From assembly GCF_008368715.1 (NCBI RefSeq), contig NZ_SMRS01000009.1:49942-113941 (forward strand): a stretch of DNA of 64,000 nt, written 5' to 3'. The stretch comes from Nitrincola tapanii. Lineage in GTDB: Bacteria; Pseudomonadota; Gammaproteobacteria; Pseudomonadales; Balneatricaceae. A program made the position numbers and the translations under genes. A model generated the notes under the pieces. It saw only the letters and a program-made list of their open reading frames with translations, did no database searches and was not told the DNA's origin. This document shows, piece by piece, positions 11,996-21,492 of the stretch; positions within the stretch are counted from its first letter, which is position 1, and every line of letters starts with the position of its first letter.

Positions 11996-12811
11996 TTAAG
12001 CAGATTCCTGTGCGTCAGTCAGAGTTTCTTCTAAGTCCTGCTGAGAATGTTCAGTGCGACGAATTAACTCACCGGCCAAGGCTAAATAAGCGAGGGCTCC
12101 ACGTGAGTGTTTGTCATACTGGAGCACGGGCATACCGTGGCTAGGCGCTTCGGCAAGGCGAACATTTCTTGGCACCACCGTGCGATACACCTTATCTCCA
12201 AAGTACTCGACCAAATGGGCGGATACATCTTTGGTCAGACTCATCCGTGGATCAAACATGGTGCGCAAGATCCCTTCGATTTTGAGCATCGGATTCAAGC
12301 GTTTGTTAATTTTCTCGATGGTGCCGATTAACGCGCTGATCCCCTCTAAAGCATAGTATTCACATTGCATCGGGATGATGACACCTGAGGAGGAGGAAAG
12401 CGCATTCACCGTAAGTAAATTTAATGAAGGGGGGTTATCGATGAGAATAAAATCATAACGATCCATCACTGGCATCAGTGCCATTTTTAAGCGAAATTCA
12501 CGACGCGGCAGCTGTAATAGCTCAACTTCAGCTGCCGTGAGATCTCCATTCGCGCCCAACAGATCATAACCACAAGGCAGGCCTGTGATGAGGCTCTCCT
12601 CAACGCTTTTTTCGCCCATCAGCACTTCATAAGCAGAAGATTGTAGAGTGTGTTTGTCCACTCCACTGCCCATGGTCGCATTTCCCTGCGGATCCAGATC
12701 AATCATCAAGACACGTTTTTTCGTGGCTGCGAGTGAAGCGGCCAGATTGACACAGGTGGTGGTTTTACCCACACCGCCTTTCTGATTGGTGATGGTCAGA
12801 ATTTTCGCCAC
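11996..12811 (-). CDS. parA: Chromosome partitioning ATPase ParA
   Basis: Walker-type ATPase that drives origin segregation with ParB. 271 residues. The deviant Walker A KGGVGKTTTCVN lies at residues 10-21, LMIDLDPQGNAT near 35-46, and Walker B FILIDNPPSL near 120. The start is GTG, supported by GGGAGAG 7 bases upstream inside the rsmG 3' end; the gene begins 1 base past the rsmG stop. The order rsmG-parA-parB is typical of Gammaproteobacteria near oriC. Confidence 0.97.
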   Translation of the reverse strand: MAKILTITNQKGGVGKTTTCVNLAASLAATKKRVLMIDLDPQGNATMGSGVDKHTLQSSAYEVLMGEKSVEESLITGLPCGYDLLGANGDLTAAEVELLQLPRREFRLKMALMPVMDRYDFILIDNPPSLNLLTVNALSSSSGVIIPMQCEYYALEGISALIGTIEKINKRLNPMLKIEGILRTMFDPRMSLTKDVSAHLVEYFGDKVYRTVVPRNVRLAEAPSHGMPVLQYDKHSRGALAYLALAGELIRRTEHSQQDLEETLTDAQESA

Positions 12812-12812
12812 T

Positions 12813-13439
12813 TCAGGCTCTCCCTAAGATCAAAAGATGGCGCTCGCCTGGTGTACCCGGTACCGCTAAGGAGTGACAGGCTTTCAGTGCAAATCCCTGA
12901 GGGATCGCTTGCAATTCTTGTTCAGGATACACCCCTTTCATGGCCAAACATACGCCTGACGGCGCACAGAGATGGCCACTCCAATTCAACATATCTTCTA
13001 AGGATGCAAAAGCCCGTGAAATCACCTGATCAAAAGGTTCTCTAACCAGCTTTTCAACTCGACTTTGTACCACCTCAAGATTCTCTAAACCCAGTTCAAA
13101 TTTCGCCTGTTGTTGGAAGCGTGTTTTTTTGCCATTGCTGTCCAAGGTGGTGACTTTAAGTTCGGGATAGCAGATGGCCAAAGGGATGCCCGGTAAACCG
13201 GGACCGCTGCCGACATCCAACAACCTCCCTTGCGGCTGTACATAAGGTAAGACCGATAAACTATCAAGAAGATGGCGATTGACCATCTCCGAAGCATCGC
13301 GCACTGCCGTCAAGTTATAGGCCTGATTCCATTTCATCAGCAGGCATAAATATTGATACAAAGAGTCCTGCTGAGGCGCAGAAATGGCTAATCCAAGCGC
13401 TGATATGCCTGCCGCTAATTGAGCTTTTAACGCCTCCAT
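12813..13439 (-). CDS. rsmG: 16S rRNA (guanine-527-N7) methyltransferase
   Basis: Methylates G527 of 16S rRNA; loss gives low-level streptomycin resistance in related bacteria. 208 residues. The SAM-binding motif LLDVGSGPGLPGIPLAI lies at about 69-85. The N-terminal helix pair with QAYNLTAVRD is diagnostic of RsmG/GidB. Its ATG immediately follows the mnmG stop with no gap, indicating translational coupling. Confidence 0.97.
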   Translation of the reverse strand: MEALKAQLAAGISALGLAISAPQQDSLYQYLCLLMKWNQAYNLTAVRDASEMVNRHLLDSLSVLPYVQPQGRLLDVGSGPGLPGIPLAICYPELKVTTLDSNGKKTRFQQQAKFELGLENLEVVQSRVEKLVREPFDQVISRAFASLEDMLNWSGHLCAPSGVCLAMKGVYPEQELQAIPQGFALKACHSLAVPGTPGERHLLILGRA

Positions 13440-15338
13440 TCAGGGTGCCACCTGTGCCATTTTTTGCGTCATCTGCTGTTTTTTCAGATACACCAGAAGT
13501 AATGACAAAGCCGCCGGTGTCATACCCTGAATACGTGAAGCCTGAGCCAAGGTTAAGGGTTGAATGGCGCTGAGCTTTAAGCGCAACTCATTCGATAACC
13601 CACTGACGGCAGCATAATCAAAGCCTTCAGGAATACGCGTATTTTCTTGACGACGCATCTGCTCAATCTCTTCGCGCTGACGCTCAATATAACCGGCATA
13701 TTTGAATTGAACTTCCACTTGTTCAGCCACCGCAGTATCGGCAACAGCCTGTCCCTTCAAATCAGCAATATCGGCATAGGTCAGTTCAGGACGCTTAATC
13801 AAATCAGCCAGGGCATATTCGCGCTGCATCGGGCTACTCAGTTTGTGATGGATCTGTTCCGCTTCAGGACTGTCGGGGTGGATCCAGGTACTGCGCAAAC
13901 GCTGAGATTCTAACTCGATAGCTTCGCGTTTCTGTTCAAAATAGCGCCAGCGTTCCTCACCCACTAACCCTAGCTCACGTCCTTTTTCTGTCAGTCGCAT
14001 ATCGGCATTATCTTCACGCAAGATCAATCGATATTCCGCACGGCTGGTAAACATCCGGTAAGGCTCAGATGTGCCCAGTGTAATCAAATCGTCAACGAGC
14101 ACACCGATGTAAGCCTCATCGCGTCTAGGTGACCAGGTTTCTCGTTCTTGAGCTTGGCGAGCGGCATTCAGTCCGGCTAACAAACCCTGTGCACCGGCTT
14201 CTTCATAACCCGTGGTACCATTGATTTGACCTGCAAAGAACAAGCCCTGAATAAAGCGTGTCTCCAGTGTGGGTTTTAGATCCTGAGGGTTAAAAAAGTC
14301 ATACTCAATCGCATAACCTGGGCGTGTAATAAATGCCTGCTCACAGCCGCGGATGGAACGCACTAAATCCAGCTGTACATCAAAAGGTAAGCTTGTTGAG
14401 ATGCCATTTGGATAAAGTTCGTGGGTGGTCAAACCCTCAGGTTCAATAAACACCTGATGCTGTTCTTTATCGGCAAAACGATGAATTTTATCTTCAATAG
14501 ATGGGCAGTATCTCGGACCTATCCCTTCGATGACTCCGCTGTACATGGGTGAACGATCAAGATTGTCACGAATGATCTCATGTGTACGTGCATTGGTGTG
14601 TGTAATGTAACAATCTATTTGAGCAGGATGATCACTGACCTTGCCCATAAAAGACATCACCGGTGTCGGGGTATCACCGGGTTGAGCCTGCATCTTGGAG
14701 AAATCAACACTGCGCGCATCGATACGCGGCGGAGTGCCGGTTTTTAAACGATCCACACGGAAAGGTAATTCACGCAGACGTTGAGCTAAACGGACGGAAG
14801 GTGGATCACCGGCACGTCCTCCCTGGTAGTTTTCCAAGCCAATATGGATAAGACCCGCTAAGAAAGTCCCTGCCGTCAGTACCACACTTTTCGCATAGAA
14901 CTTCAGACCACTCTGGGTGATGACCCCCTGTACCTGATCGCCTTGTAAAACTAAATCATCTACCGCCTGCTGAAAAATTTGCAGATTCGGCTGATTTTCC
15001 AACATCTGACGAATGGCGGCTTTATAAAGTAAACGGTCGGCTTGTGCACGTGTTGCTCGTACCGCAGGGCCTTTACGCGCATTCAAAACTCGAAATTGAA
15101 TGCCGCCTAGATCTGTTGCACGCGCCATCGCGCCATCTAAGGCATCAATTTCACGTACAAGATGACTCTTTCCTATGCCCCCGATGGCGGGATTACAGGA
15201 CATCTGTCCAAGAGTTTCGATGTTATGTGTCAGTAACAGCGTTTTAGCTCCCAATCGAGCCGAGGCTAAGGCCGCTTCAGTACCGGCATGTCCGCCGCCT
15301 ATAACAATCACATCAAAGTGGTCAGGATAGTCCACCAT
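13440..15338 (-). CDS. mnmG: tRNA uridine-5-carboxymethylaminomethyl modification enzyme MnmG
   Basis: FAD enzyme that, with MnmE, installs the cmnm5 group on U34 of several tRNAs. The 632 residues match the family (E. coli 629). The FAD-binding motif [17 protein letters not shown] lies at residues 14-30. [24 protein letters not shown] and YCPSIEDK are highly conserved MnmG segments. It is the gene flanking the putative origin on the left, as gidA flanks oriC in E. coli, and heads the mnmG-rsmG-parA-parB operon. Confidence 0.98.
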   Translation of the reverse strand: MVDYPDHFDVIVIGGGHAGTEAALASARLGAKTLLLTHNIETLGQMSCNPAIGGIGKSHLVREIDALDGAMARATDLGGIQFRVLNARKGPAVRATRAQADRLLYKAAIRQMLENQPNLQIFQQAVDDLVLQGDQVQGVITQSGLKFYAKSVVLTAGTFLAGLIHIGLENYQGGRAGDPPSVRLAQRLRELPFRVDRLKTGTPPRIDARSVDFSKMQAQPGDTPTPVMSFMGKVSDHPAQIDCYITHTNARTHEIIRDNLDRSPMYSGVIEGIGPRYCPSIEDKIHRFADKEQHQVFIEPEGLTTHELYPNGISTSLPFDVQLDLVRSIRGCEQAFITRPGYAIEYDFFNPQDLKPTLETRFIQGLFFAGQINGTTGYEEAGAQGLLAGLNAARQAQERETWSPRRDEAYIGVLVDDLITLGTSEPYRMFTSRAEYRLILREDNADMRLTEKGRELGLVGEERWRYFEQKREAIELESQRLRSTWIHPDSPEAEQIHHKLSSPMQREYALADLIKRPELTYADIADLKGQAVADTAVAEQVEVQFKYAGYIERQREEIEQMRRQENTRIPEGFDYAAVSGLSNELRLKLSAIQPLTLAQASRIQGMTPAALSLLLVYLKKQQMTQKMAQVAP

Positions 15339-15992
15339 TCATTTCACCCTTGGTCTACAAGCCCATTCTTGAGCGGTTTTTCGAAGCGGCTAAGTATACC
15401 CCTGAGCGCACAGAGAAGAAATGCTCAAAAAATAACCAATTCTTACTTACGATGATTAAATAAAGAAAATTAAGATGTATATGAAAAGAAGATTATGTTT
15501 GTGATGATTATTAAGCCCCCAAAAATCTGAGGAAAAGGCTTTTTTTTCTATTCATAACAATGAATTAGACTATGTATGCTTCTGTATTTATCCCCCCTGT
15601 GGACATGTAGAGCAGCTGGGGATGGTTTGTTGATAAATAGGGTGGTTATCAACAGGCTCATTTATCCACAGATTGCTCATCCGATTGTCCTTGTTAAGTT
15701 ATACAGTTTGCCCACAAGAGCCTGTGTGTAAATAAATTCTGTTTTATTCTTGTGAATAACCTGTTGTAAAGCTTGGTATGATGGGAATCATTAAGATAAT
15801 AAATGATTAAATATCAATAATTTATACTTGATTTTTGTTTTTTTAATTCTGTGAATAAAAAGTTGATAATTTTATAAAAATATTTGCACACAGATGGTTT
15901 TTAATGCAGATATTGGGAAAATGACCTGCGTTTGCCAGGCTTTAGGATGGAAAAACAGAGTCAAAAGCGGAGATGTGAGCGATACAGCCGGA
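15339..15992. other. oriC: Candidate replication origin oriC
   Basis: A 654-base gene-free region next to mnmG. DnaA-box-like 9-mers: TGTTGATAA (15628-15636), TTATCAACA (15646-15654), a perfect TTATCCACA (15662-15670), TGTGAATAA (15751-15759) and TGTGAATAA (15850-15858). Two strongly AT-rich stretches flank the box cluster (about 15420-15560 and 15770-15900) and could be the duplex-unwinding element. Unlike E. coli oriC, I see no GATC sites between 15400 and 15930. Placement beside mnmG, within 21 kb of parS sites and near parAB, agrees with an origin. The alternative is the rpmH-dnaA gap, which has two DnaA boxes. Confidence 0.72.
15662..15670 (+). promoter_or_regulatory. Consensus DnaA box
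   Basis: TTATCCACA, an exact match to the R1-type DnaA box, in the centre of the candidate origin, 7 bases from the TTATCAACA box at 15646-15654. Confidence 0.8.
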
Positions 15993-17519
15993 TCAAAGTT
16001 GATCCAGCTGCTGTAGATAAGTCTCTGCGGTTGCCAGAATGGCTTCTTGTTCGGAGGTGGAAAACTTATTCCAATTGGCGTAAGTCAGAGCAAGGCGTGG
16101 ATTTTTGCAGAATTGATCACGATGCCTGTGCAAAAAATGCCAATACAGACTGTTAAAAGGACAGCTGCCCTGTCCCGTTTTGCGTTTATGGTCATAGTGA
16201 CAGCCTGCACAGTGATCACTCATCTTGTGAATATAATTGGCGGAAGCGGCGTAGGGTTTGCTGGCAATCCATCCACCATCGGCAAATTGACTCATCCCGC
16301 GTGTGTTGGGCAGCTCAACCCATTCGATTGCATCTATGTAGATCCCGAGATACCAAGCATCTACTTGATCTGGATGAATACCGGCGAGTAAAGCAAAATT
16401 TCCGGTCAGCATGAGGCGTTGAATGTGGTGAGCGTAGGCGTGTTCAAGTGACTGTTGAATGGCTTGTGCCATGCAAGCCATATGCGTTTTTCCATGCCAG
16501 TAAAATTCGGGCAGAGGACGTGTTGCCGCCAGCTCATTCATCTCCGCATAATCGGGCATTTTTTCCCAATAGAGGGCCCGCACATATTCTCGCCAGCCGA
16601 GGATTTGGCGGATAAAGCCTTCGACCTGAGCCAGAGAGATCTGCTCTTGATGTGTCTTCCAATAGTTTTCTGTCGTTTGAATGATTTCGAGTGGATGCAG
16701 CATTTTTGTGTTCAAACAGAAGGAAAGACGGCTGTGAAACAGACTCCAGCCACGATCGGTCATGGCATCCTGATAACGCCCAAAATTGGCTAAACAGTGT
16801 TCCAAGAAAAATTGGAATAAATGTTTAGCGTCTTTGCGGGTTAACGGCCAAATCAGATGTTTTGGGTCTACTTGTCCCAGCGTTTGAATGGCGTGGCGTT
16901 GAAGTTGATCATGCAGTTCCGTAACATCTTCATCAAAGAGTAAAGGTGAAGGTAAAGGCTGTTTCGCCGGCAGTTTATGACGATTCTCCTGATCAAAATT
17001 CCAGCGTCCACCGAGCGGTTGGCCCGCTTCATCCAGCAAGACACGGTAGTGGCGGCGCAGAGCTCGATAAAAAAACTCCATGCGACTATTGGGATAGTTC
17101 TGCCAAGCATCACGTGAGGTCAGAAAATGCTCGGTGTCATCCATGAAGACTTCAGCGTCTAGTAACCCGGGTAAACGGCTCAACATCTGATCCAAGCGGT
17201 ATTCATCGGGGGCTTGATATCTGAGGCTTTTGATCTTATGCGTTGCACAGAGTTGGGCCAGCCCCTGGAGAAGATCGGGCCAATCCTGAGTGTCATCGAG
17301 AGTTAAATAGAGTACTTGATGGCCTGCTGTTTTCAGCGCTTGGCTGAATTTGCGCATGGCCGCAAAAAAAGCCAAGACTTTTTGTACATGATGCACCACA
17401 TAATCCGTTTCTTGGCGCAGTTCCGCCATCACATACAGCACATCAGAATCCACTTGCCGATACCAAGAGTGCCGAGCATTGAGCTGATCTCCGAGAATCA
17501 AACGCAGTTCACGCGCCAT
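15993..17519 (-). CDS. Iron-sulfur bacterial cryptochrome/photolyase (FeS-BCP, (6-4) photolyase type)
   Basis: Light-dependent flavoprotein of the FeS-BCP group, which includes Agrobacterium PhrB (a (6-4) photolyase) and Rhodobacter CryB. 508 residues. The N-terminal half is the Rossmann antenna domain, starting [11 protein letters not shown]. The C-terminal half is the FAD helical domain. Four cysteines for a 4Fe-4S cluster stand at about 349, 437, 440 and 453 (HMAC, then DHCAGC, then QGSCPF), almost exactly the spacing of PhrB. Its ATG lies inside the end of the DUF2256 gene, with a strong AAAGGAG site 7 bases upstream. Whether it repairs (6-4) lesions or acts as a photoreceptor cannot be told from sequence. 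Confidence 0.92.
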   Translation of the reverse strand: MARELRLILGDQLNARHSWYRQVDSDVLYVMAELRQETDYVVHHVQKVLAFFAAMRKFSQALKTAGHQVLYLTLDDTQDWPDLLQGLAQLCATHKIKSLRYQAPDEYRLDQMLSRLPGLLDAEVFMDDTEHFLTSRDAWQNYPNSRMEFFYRALRRHYRVLLDEAGQPLGGRWNFDQENRHKLPAKQPLPSPLLFDEDVTELHDQLQRHAIQTLGQVDPKHLIWPLTRKDAKHLFQFFLEHCLANFGRYQDAMTDRGWSLFHSRLSFCLNTKMLHPLEIIQTTENYWKTHQEQISLAQVEGFIRQILGWREYVRALYWEKMPDYAEMNELAATRPLPEFYWHGKTHMACMAQAIQQSLEHAYAHHIQRLMLTGNFALLAGIHPDQVDAWYLGIYIDAIEWVELPNTRGMSQFADGGWIASKPYAASANYIHKMSDHCAGCHYDHKRKTGQGSCPFNSLYWHFLHRHRDQFCKNPRLALTYANWNKFSTSEQEAILATAETYLQQLDQL

Positions 17520-17679
17520 CTTCTATCTCCTTTACCGAGACCGAGGTTCGACGTGTTCGACGACAAGCTTCGCTACAATAACGTACCTCCAGCCAGACTT
17601 TGGCCCACTTTTTCCGCCAACGAAAGGGACGTTGGCACACAACACAGATTTTTTCCGGTAGATGCTGCTTTTTAATCAT
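17509..17679 (-). CDS. DUF2256 zinc-finger protein
   Basis: A 56-residue basic protein with CVVC and YCSEAC cysteine pairs (residues 12/15 and 35/39) separated by a Trp/Arg/Lys-rich loop ([12 protein letters not shown]), the DUF2256 pattern. This family is often found beside cryptochrome/photolyase genes; function unknown, probably a metal-binding partner. Its ATG overlaps the end of the upstream photolyase gene by 8 bases (ATGATTAA) and its stop overlaps the start of the downstream FeS-BCP gene by 11 bases, so all three should be translationally coupled. It is easy to miss because of its size. Confidence 0.88.
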   Translation of the reverse strand: MIKKQHLPEKICVVCQRPFRWRKKWAKVWLEVRYCSEACRRTRRTSVSVKEIEDGA

Positions 17680-19171
17680 CTTGACTGACTTGATTGTGAA
17701 GAAGTTGCGGAAGATACGCTTTGACTTGAGGTAAGGATTTCCACTGCCATAAACGCTCGCGTGCGGCTTTTCCAGTCAAGAGATGATCAAAGCATCGCTG
17801 TGGATAAAATTCTGGATAAGTATTTGAACATCCTGTTGAATCATGGCTTTTATACATCAAGGCTTCCAGTGGTGTGATCAACCAGGGTTGATGTTGAAGT
17901 GGTAGAGGTAATTCTTTTAATTCAGGTAGATAGCGTTGAATAAAATGGGCTTGAGCATCCTGTTTCAGGGATTGCTGTAAAGGATTATAGATCCGCAGAG
18001 TGTTAAATCCGGTGAGGCCGGCTTGCATCTGAATCTGTGGATAATGTATGCCAGGTTCAAAATCGAGAAAGCAGCGAGCGAGATGTTCAGCCACCGCTTT
18101 CCAGTCGAGTTGTAGATGATGGCAGGCCACACTGACCAACATAGCGCGCATGCGGAAATTCAAGTACCCGGTGTCCAATAAAGCACGCATACAGGCATCC
18201 ACCAGTGGATAACCGGTCTGTCCCTGTGACCAGGCTTCAAAATCCGCTGTTTCACTCCGGATACGTTCAGCTCGCGCCTGTGCCAGCAGAGGGATAAAAG
18301 CGGGATTTAAGGGTTCAAACTCCATGCGGCAGTCTGATTCAAACTTTTGCACAAAGTGGCAGTGCCAGCGTAGGCGTGATTCGAGCGCAGAGCGATGATG
18401 GCTATGGGCCTGCCGATTCAGCTTTTTCAAGAGTTGGCGAAGGGAAAGATTGCCCCAAGCCAGATAGGGGCTGAGTCTTGAGCAGCTTTGTAAACTGGCT
18501 TCGGGTTGGCTGATATGGTGTGCGTAATGACACAAATGATGGCGAAAAAATTGATCGACTCTTTGCCAGGCTGCCGTTTCACCTCCCGCTTGAAAGGAAG
18601 CAGGCTTTTGCAACCAGGACTTAGGTAAAGCACGACAGAGATAGTTCTGCGCTTGAGCCTCAGGAACCAGATGGGTTGGACGAAGTTGTGATAGATCGAC
18701 CTGTGCCAAGGGCTGTGCAAAAAACTGATCGGCAAAGCGCCGCCAACCGCATCGTCCTTGTGTGCCACGCTGTACTGCAAATTGTGGAAACTCCAGCCAA
18801 AGTATGCCCTGTTGTTGACACCATTGTTTAACCCGAAGATCTCTTTGAAAGCTCTTAGCCAGTCCAATCTCTTCATGACTAAAGAGTCGAAACTGACCAA
18901 AATCTTGTTTAAATGCCTGGAGAAGAGGTTCGATCTCTGTCCAGAAAACCCAGAGCTTGTGCCCAAAAGCACCTAATCTTTGTGACAGATCTTCCAAGCT
19001 TTGCACAATAAAGCGGAAATGACGTGTCTCATAGTGAGGATCTTCAAGCAAAGAGGGTTCAAACACATAAAAACAAAAAATCGAGGCCGCCTCTTTAGAG
19101 GCGGCCTGTAAAGCGGGATGATCCTGTAAACGCAGATCACGTTTAAACCAAATTAGATGTGGTACAGACAC
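17672..19171 (-). CDS. Deoxyribodipyrimidine photolyase / cryptochrome family protein
   Basis: FAD flavoprotein of the classical photolyase superfamily. 499 residues. It opens [18 protein letters not shown] (antenna-binding Rossmann domain). The FAD domain shows [13 protein letters not shown] near 280 and the signature [29 protein letters not shown] near 330 (written here as its conserved blocks [13 protein letters not shown] and TGYLNFRMR). The start is GTG with a weak ribosome site; no better start is available because the family N-terminus begins right there. It heads the three-gene operon with DUF2256 and FeS-BCP. It could be a CPD photolyase or a signalling cryptochrome; the distinction needs lesion assays. 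Confidence 0.9.
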   Translation of the reverse strand: MSVPHLIWFKRDLRLQDHPALQAASKEAASIFCFYVFEPSLLEDPHYETRHFRFIVQSLEDLSQRLGAFGHKLWVFWTEIEPLLQAFKQDFGQFRLFSHEEIGLAKSFQRDLRVKQWCQQQGILWLEFPQFAVQRGTQGRCGWRRFADQFFAQPLAQVDLSQLRPTHLVPEAQAQNYLCRALPKSWLQKPASFQAGGETAAWQRVDQFFRHHLCHYAHHISQPEASLQSCSRLSPYLAWGNLSLRQLLKKLNRQAHSHHRSALESRLRWHCHFVQKFESDCRMEFEPLNPAFIPLLAQARAERIRSETADFEAWSQGQTGYPLVDACMRALLDTGYLNFRMRAMLVSVACHHLQLDWKAVAEHLARCFLDFEPGIHYPQIQMQAGLTGFNTLRIYNPLQQSLKQDAQAHFIQRYLPELKELPLPLQHQPWLITPLEALMYKSHDSTGCSNTYPEFYPQRCFDHLLTGKAARERLWQWKSLPQVKAYLPQLLHNQVSQDD

Positions 19172-19234
19172 AGGATATTAGACTCAAACTCATCACTTTA
19201 AACCTGTCTTTACCGTTGTTTCTGAGCTTTTGGA

Positions 19235-21379
19235 TCAGTTCTCTAGCCTAGTTGAGTGGCTAGGTTTATCAGTGTCCACCGATGTGGCATCCGTTTCAGG
19301 CTCATGATGCAAAGTCTCCACCTCCACCTCCTCTTCCGTAATGAGCTGATCGTCATGCGCCTCCATTTTCCACGGCAGAATACCAGGAGAGTTGTGTAAA
19401 AAGTGGAAGTACTTTTCGAACTGATCGAGGATGTCACTGATGATATCCTGGCGATCATATCCATAGACATCATAGGCTTGACCGCCTCGACGTAGGAAAA
19501 CTTCCGCGCGGTAATAGTGCTCATCTCCATCCGGATCTCTATCCATCTCTGGATAAGCAAAACCTGGCATAGCATAACCACGTAAGCGAATCTCGTAGAT
19601 AAACTCCATTTGATCCTGCTTAATCACCTGAATGATGACGCGGCAGTTGGCTTCATCAAAGCTGACTTCGGCGGGCCAATCCTTTTCTTGTAACTCAGAT
19701 TCCACCTTCTGCATCGCTTCCAGAGCCGTGCTGCGGATAAAGTTTTCTACATCACTGCGGGCTGGAAAGTCGACTAGATTCGCCAGGCGTTTTTTCCAGA
19801 ACCCCGGCCCTTGCTTAACACTCTGACGACTTTGCATAGGGTTTTGCAAACTGACTTCATGGTGCCCTTCAATAATCAATGCTCGCCACATACCCAAAGC
19901 AGCGATCAACATAATGATGGCAAAAGGCAAAGCACTGACGATTGATGCGGTTTGTAAGGCACTGAGACCACCCGCGAGTAATAAAGCTGCTGCGACTAAG
20001 CCTTCGGTGCTGGCCCAGAAGATGCGTTGCCAAACTGGGGTTTTCAACGCGCCTCCAGAGGCTAGGGAATCAATCACCAAGGAACCGGAGTCGGATGAGG
20101 TCACAAAGAAGGTGATAATTAATACCACTGTCACAAAGCTTACGATCGAAGTCAGAGGCAGGCGTTCATAAAGTTTAAACAGAGCGATGGCATGGTCATT
20201 TTGCACCTCTGTAATTAAAGCGGTGTAGCCCTCTTTCATAATCAAATGCAGGGCGGTATCACCAAAGACAGAAAACCAAAAGAAGGTAAAAATCGTTGGC
20301 ACCAGCATCACCCCGACAACAAACTGGCGAATGGTACGGCCTCGGCTGATTTTGGCGATAAACAGCCCGACAAAGGGTGCCCAAGCGATGGTCCAACCAA
20401 AGATGAACAGTGTCCAGTTACCGATCCAATCACTGGCCACATAGGCCTGTAAACTGAAAGTACGTTCGACGATGTTACTTAGATAACTGCCGGTGTTTTC
20501 GAGGAAAGTCTCAAGAATAAAAATACTGGGCCCGACTATGAATACAAATAACATGAGGGCGATCGCCAGCAGGATATTCAGAATAGAGAGGCGTTTGACA
20601 CCCTTATCCATCCCTGCGGCAACGGAAAGAATCGCTAAGCCTGTAATGACCAGGATACAAAGGATTTGTACGTTGGTGCTCACCGGAATACTGGGCCAAA
20701 GATAATTAAGGCCGGCATTAATTTGGGCAACGGAGAGGCCAAGCGTGGTGGCGATCCCAAAGAGAGTGCCGAGAATTGCAAAGGTATCGACAGTGTGGCC
20801 AATCGGGCCATGAATCCGCTCACCGATGAGTGGGTAGAGCGTAGAGCGCATCGACAGAGGAAGGCCGTGGCGAAAGGCAAAATAAGCTAAGCAGAGGCCG
20901 ACTAAACCATAGATCGCCCAGATGTGAAAACCCCAATGAAAAAAAGCAATCTGCATCGCTTGTTTAGCCGCGGCAATGGTTTCTGGGCTCCCTTCTGGAG
21001 GAGATGCATAGTGCAAAACAGGTTCAGCTACCCCAAAAAATAGTAAGGCGATGCCATAACCGGCGGAAAAGAGCATGGCAAACCAAGCTGAAAAGCTGTA
21101 TTCCGGTTCGGCATGATCCGGGCCTAATTTAATTTGTCCCCAGCGGGTAAAAGCGATGGACACAATAAAAATTAAAAAGAGCGCAACGGCAAGCATATAG
21201 AACCAGCCGAAACTCTGTGTAATATAGGCAAGCGTGTGTGCAAACAGCTCACCTGCAAGGGTGGGGTTGGACATGGTACCGATCACCATTAAGGCAATCA
21301 CGACTACGGCGGGAATAAACACGGGTAAGAGCAGCGCCGAGTGAACCTTTTGCGTTGTATCAGCTTGAGAAGATGACAT
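19235..21379 (-). CDS. BCCT-family transporter (betaine/choline/carnitine type), BetT-like
   Basis: Sodium- or proton-coupled uptake of a quaternary ammonium or related osmolyte. 714 residues from the ATG preceded by AGGAGG at good spacing; an upstream extension to 21430 lacks this. About 12 membrane segments span residues 25-530, with FFGVAEP, HWGFHIWAIYG and PFVGLFIAKISRGRT as family motifs. A long hydrophilic C-terminal domain (about 540-714), acidic near the end, resembles BetT-type osmoregulated carriers. Two substrate-site positions differ from typical betaine carriers: AGYGI replaces the usual GMG-type motif, and GWTIAW replaces WWxxW. The substrate is therefore uncertain. Confidence 0.9.
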   Translation of the reverse strand: MSSSQADTTQKVHSALLLPVFIPAVVVIALMVIGTMSNPTLAGELFAHTLAYITQSFGWFYMLAVALFLIFIVSIAFTRWGQIKLGPDHAEPEYSFSAWFAMLFSAGYGIALLFFGVAEPVLHYASPPEGSPETIAAAKQAMQIAFFHWGFHIWAIYGLVGLCLAYFAFRHGLPLSMRSTLYPLIGERIHGPIGHTVDTFAILGTLFGIATTLGLSVAQINAGLNYLWPSIPVSTNVQILCILVITGLAILSVAAGMDKGVKRLSILNILLAIALMLFVFIVGPSIFILETFLENTGSYLSNIVERTFSLQAYVASDWIGNWTLFIFGWTIAWAPFVGLFIAKISRGRTIRQFVVGVMLVPTIFTFFWFSVFGDTALHLIMKEGYTALITEVQNDHAIALFKLYERLPLTSIVSFVTVVLIITFFVTSSDSGSLVIDSLASGGALKTPVWQRIFWASTEGLVAAALLLAGGLSALQTASIVSALPFAIIMLIAALGMWRALIIEGHHEVSLQNPMQSRQSVKQGPGFWKKRLANLVDFPARSDVENFIRSTALEAMQKVESELQEKDWPAEVSFDEANCRVIIQVIKQDQMEFIYEIRLRGYAMPGFAYPEMDRDPDGDEHYYRAEVFLRRGGQAYDVYGYDRQDIISDILDQFEKYFHFLHNSPGILPWKMEAHDDQLITEEEVEVETLHHEPETDATSVDTDKPSHSTRLEN

Positions 21380-21409
21380 CCTTAGCCTCCTTTGGATGAG
21401 ATTCAGGCA

Positions 21410-21425
21410 TGTTCCATGTGAAACA
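21410..21425. promoter_or_regulatory. Degenerate parS-like site
   Basis: TGTTCCATGTGAAACA differs from the ParB site TGTTCCACGTGAAACA at one base in the core (CACGTG to CATGTG). It lies between the divergent BCCT and DUF2145 genes, about 6 kb from the candidate origin. The core change may weaken ParB binding. Confidence 0.5.
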
Positions 21426-21492
21426 CACATTCCTTTTTAGTCTATCAGAAATCAGCAGGGTGTTTTTTGCTTGCATCTGAGCCTGGGTTAGG

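Noticed and set aside
12095..12110. CACGTG core inside parA as a parS site
   Set aside because: The flanks do not match TGTTNCACGTGNAACA at several fixed positions.
18427..18972. 181-codon minus-strand frame inside the photolyase gene
   Set aside because: Fully inside a well-supported photolyase in another frame; composition is that of a shadow and no family motif is visible.
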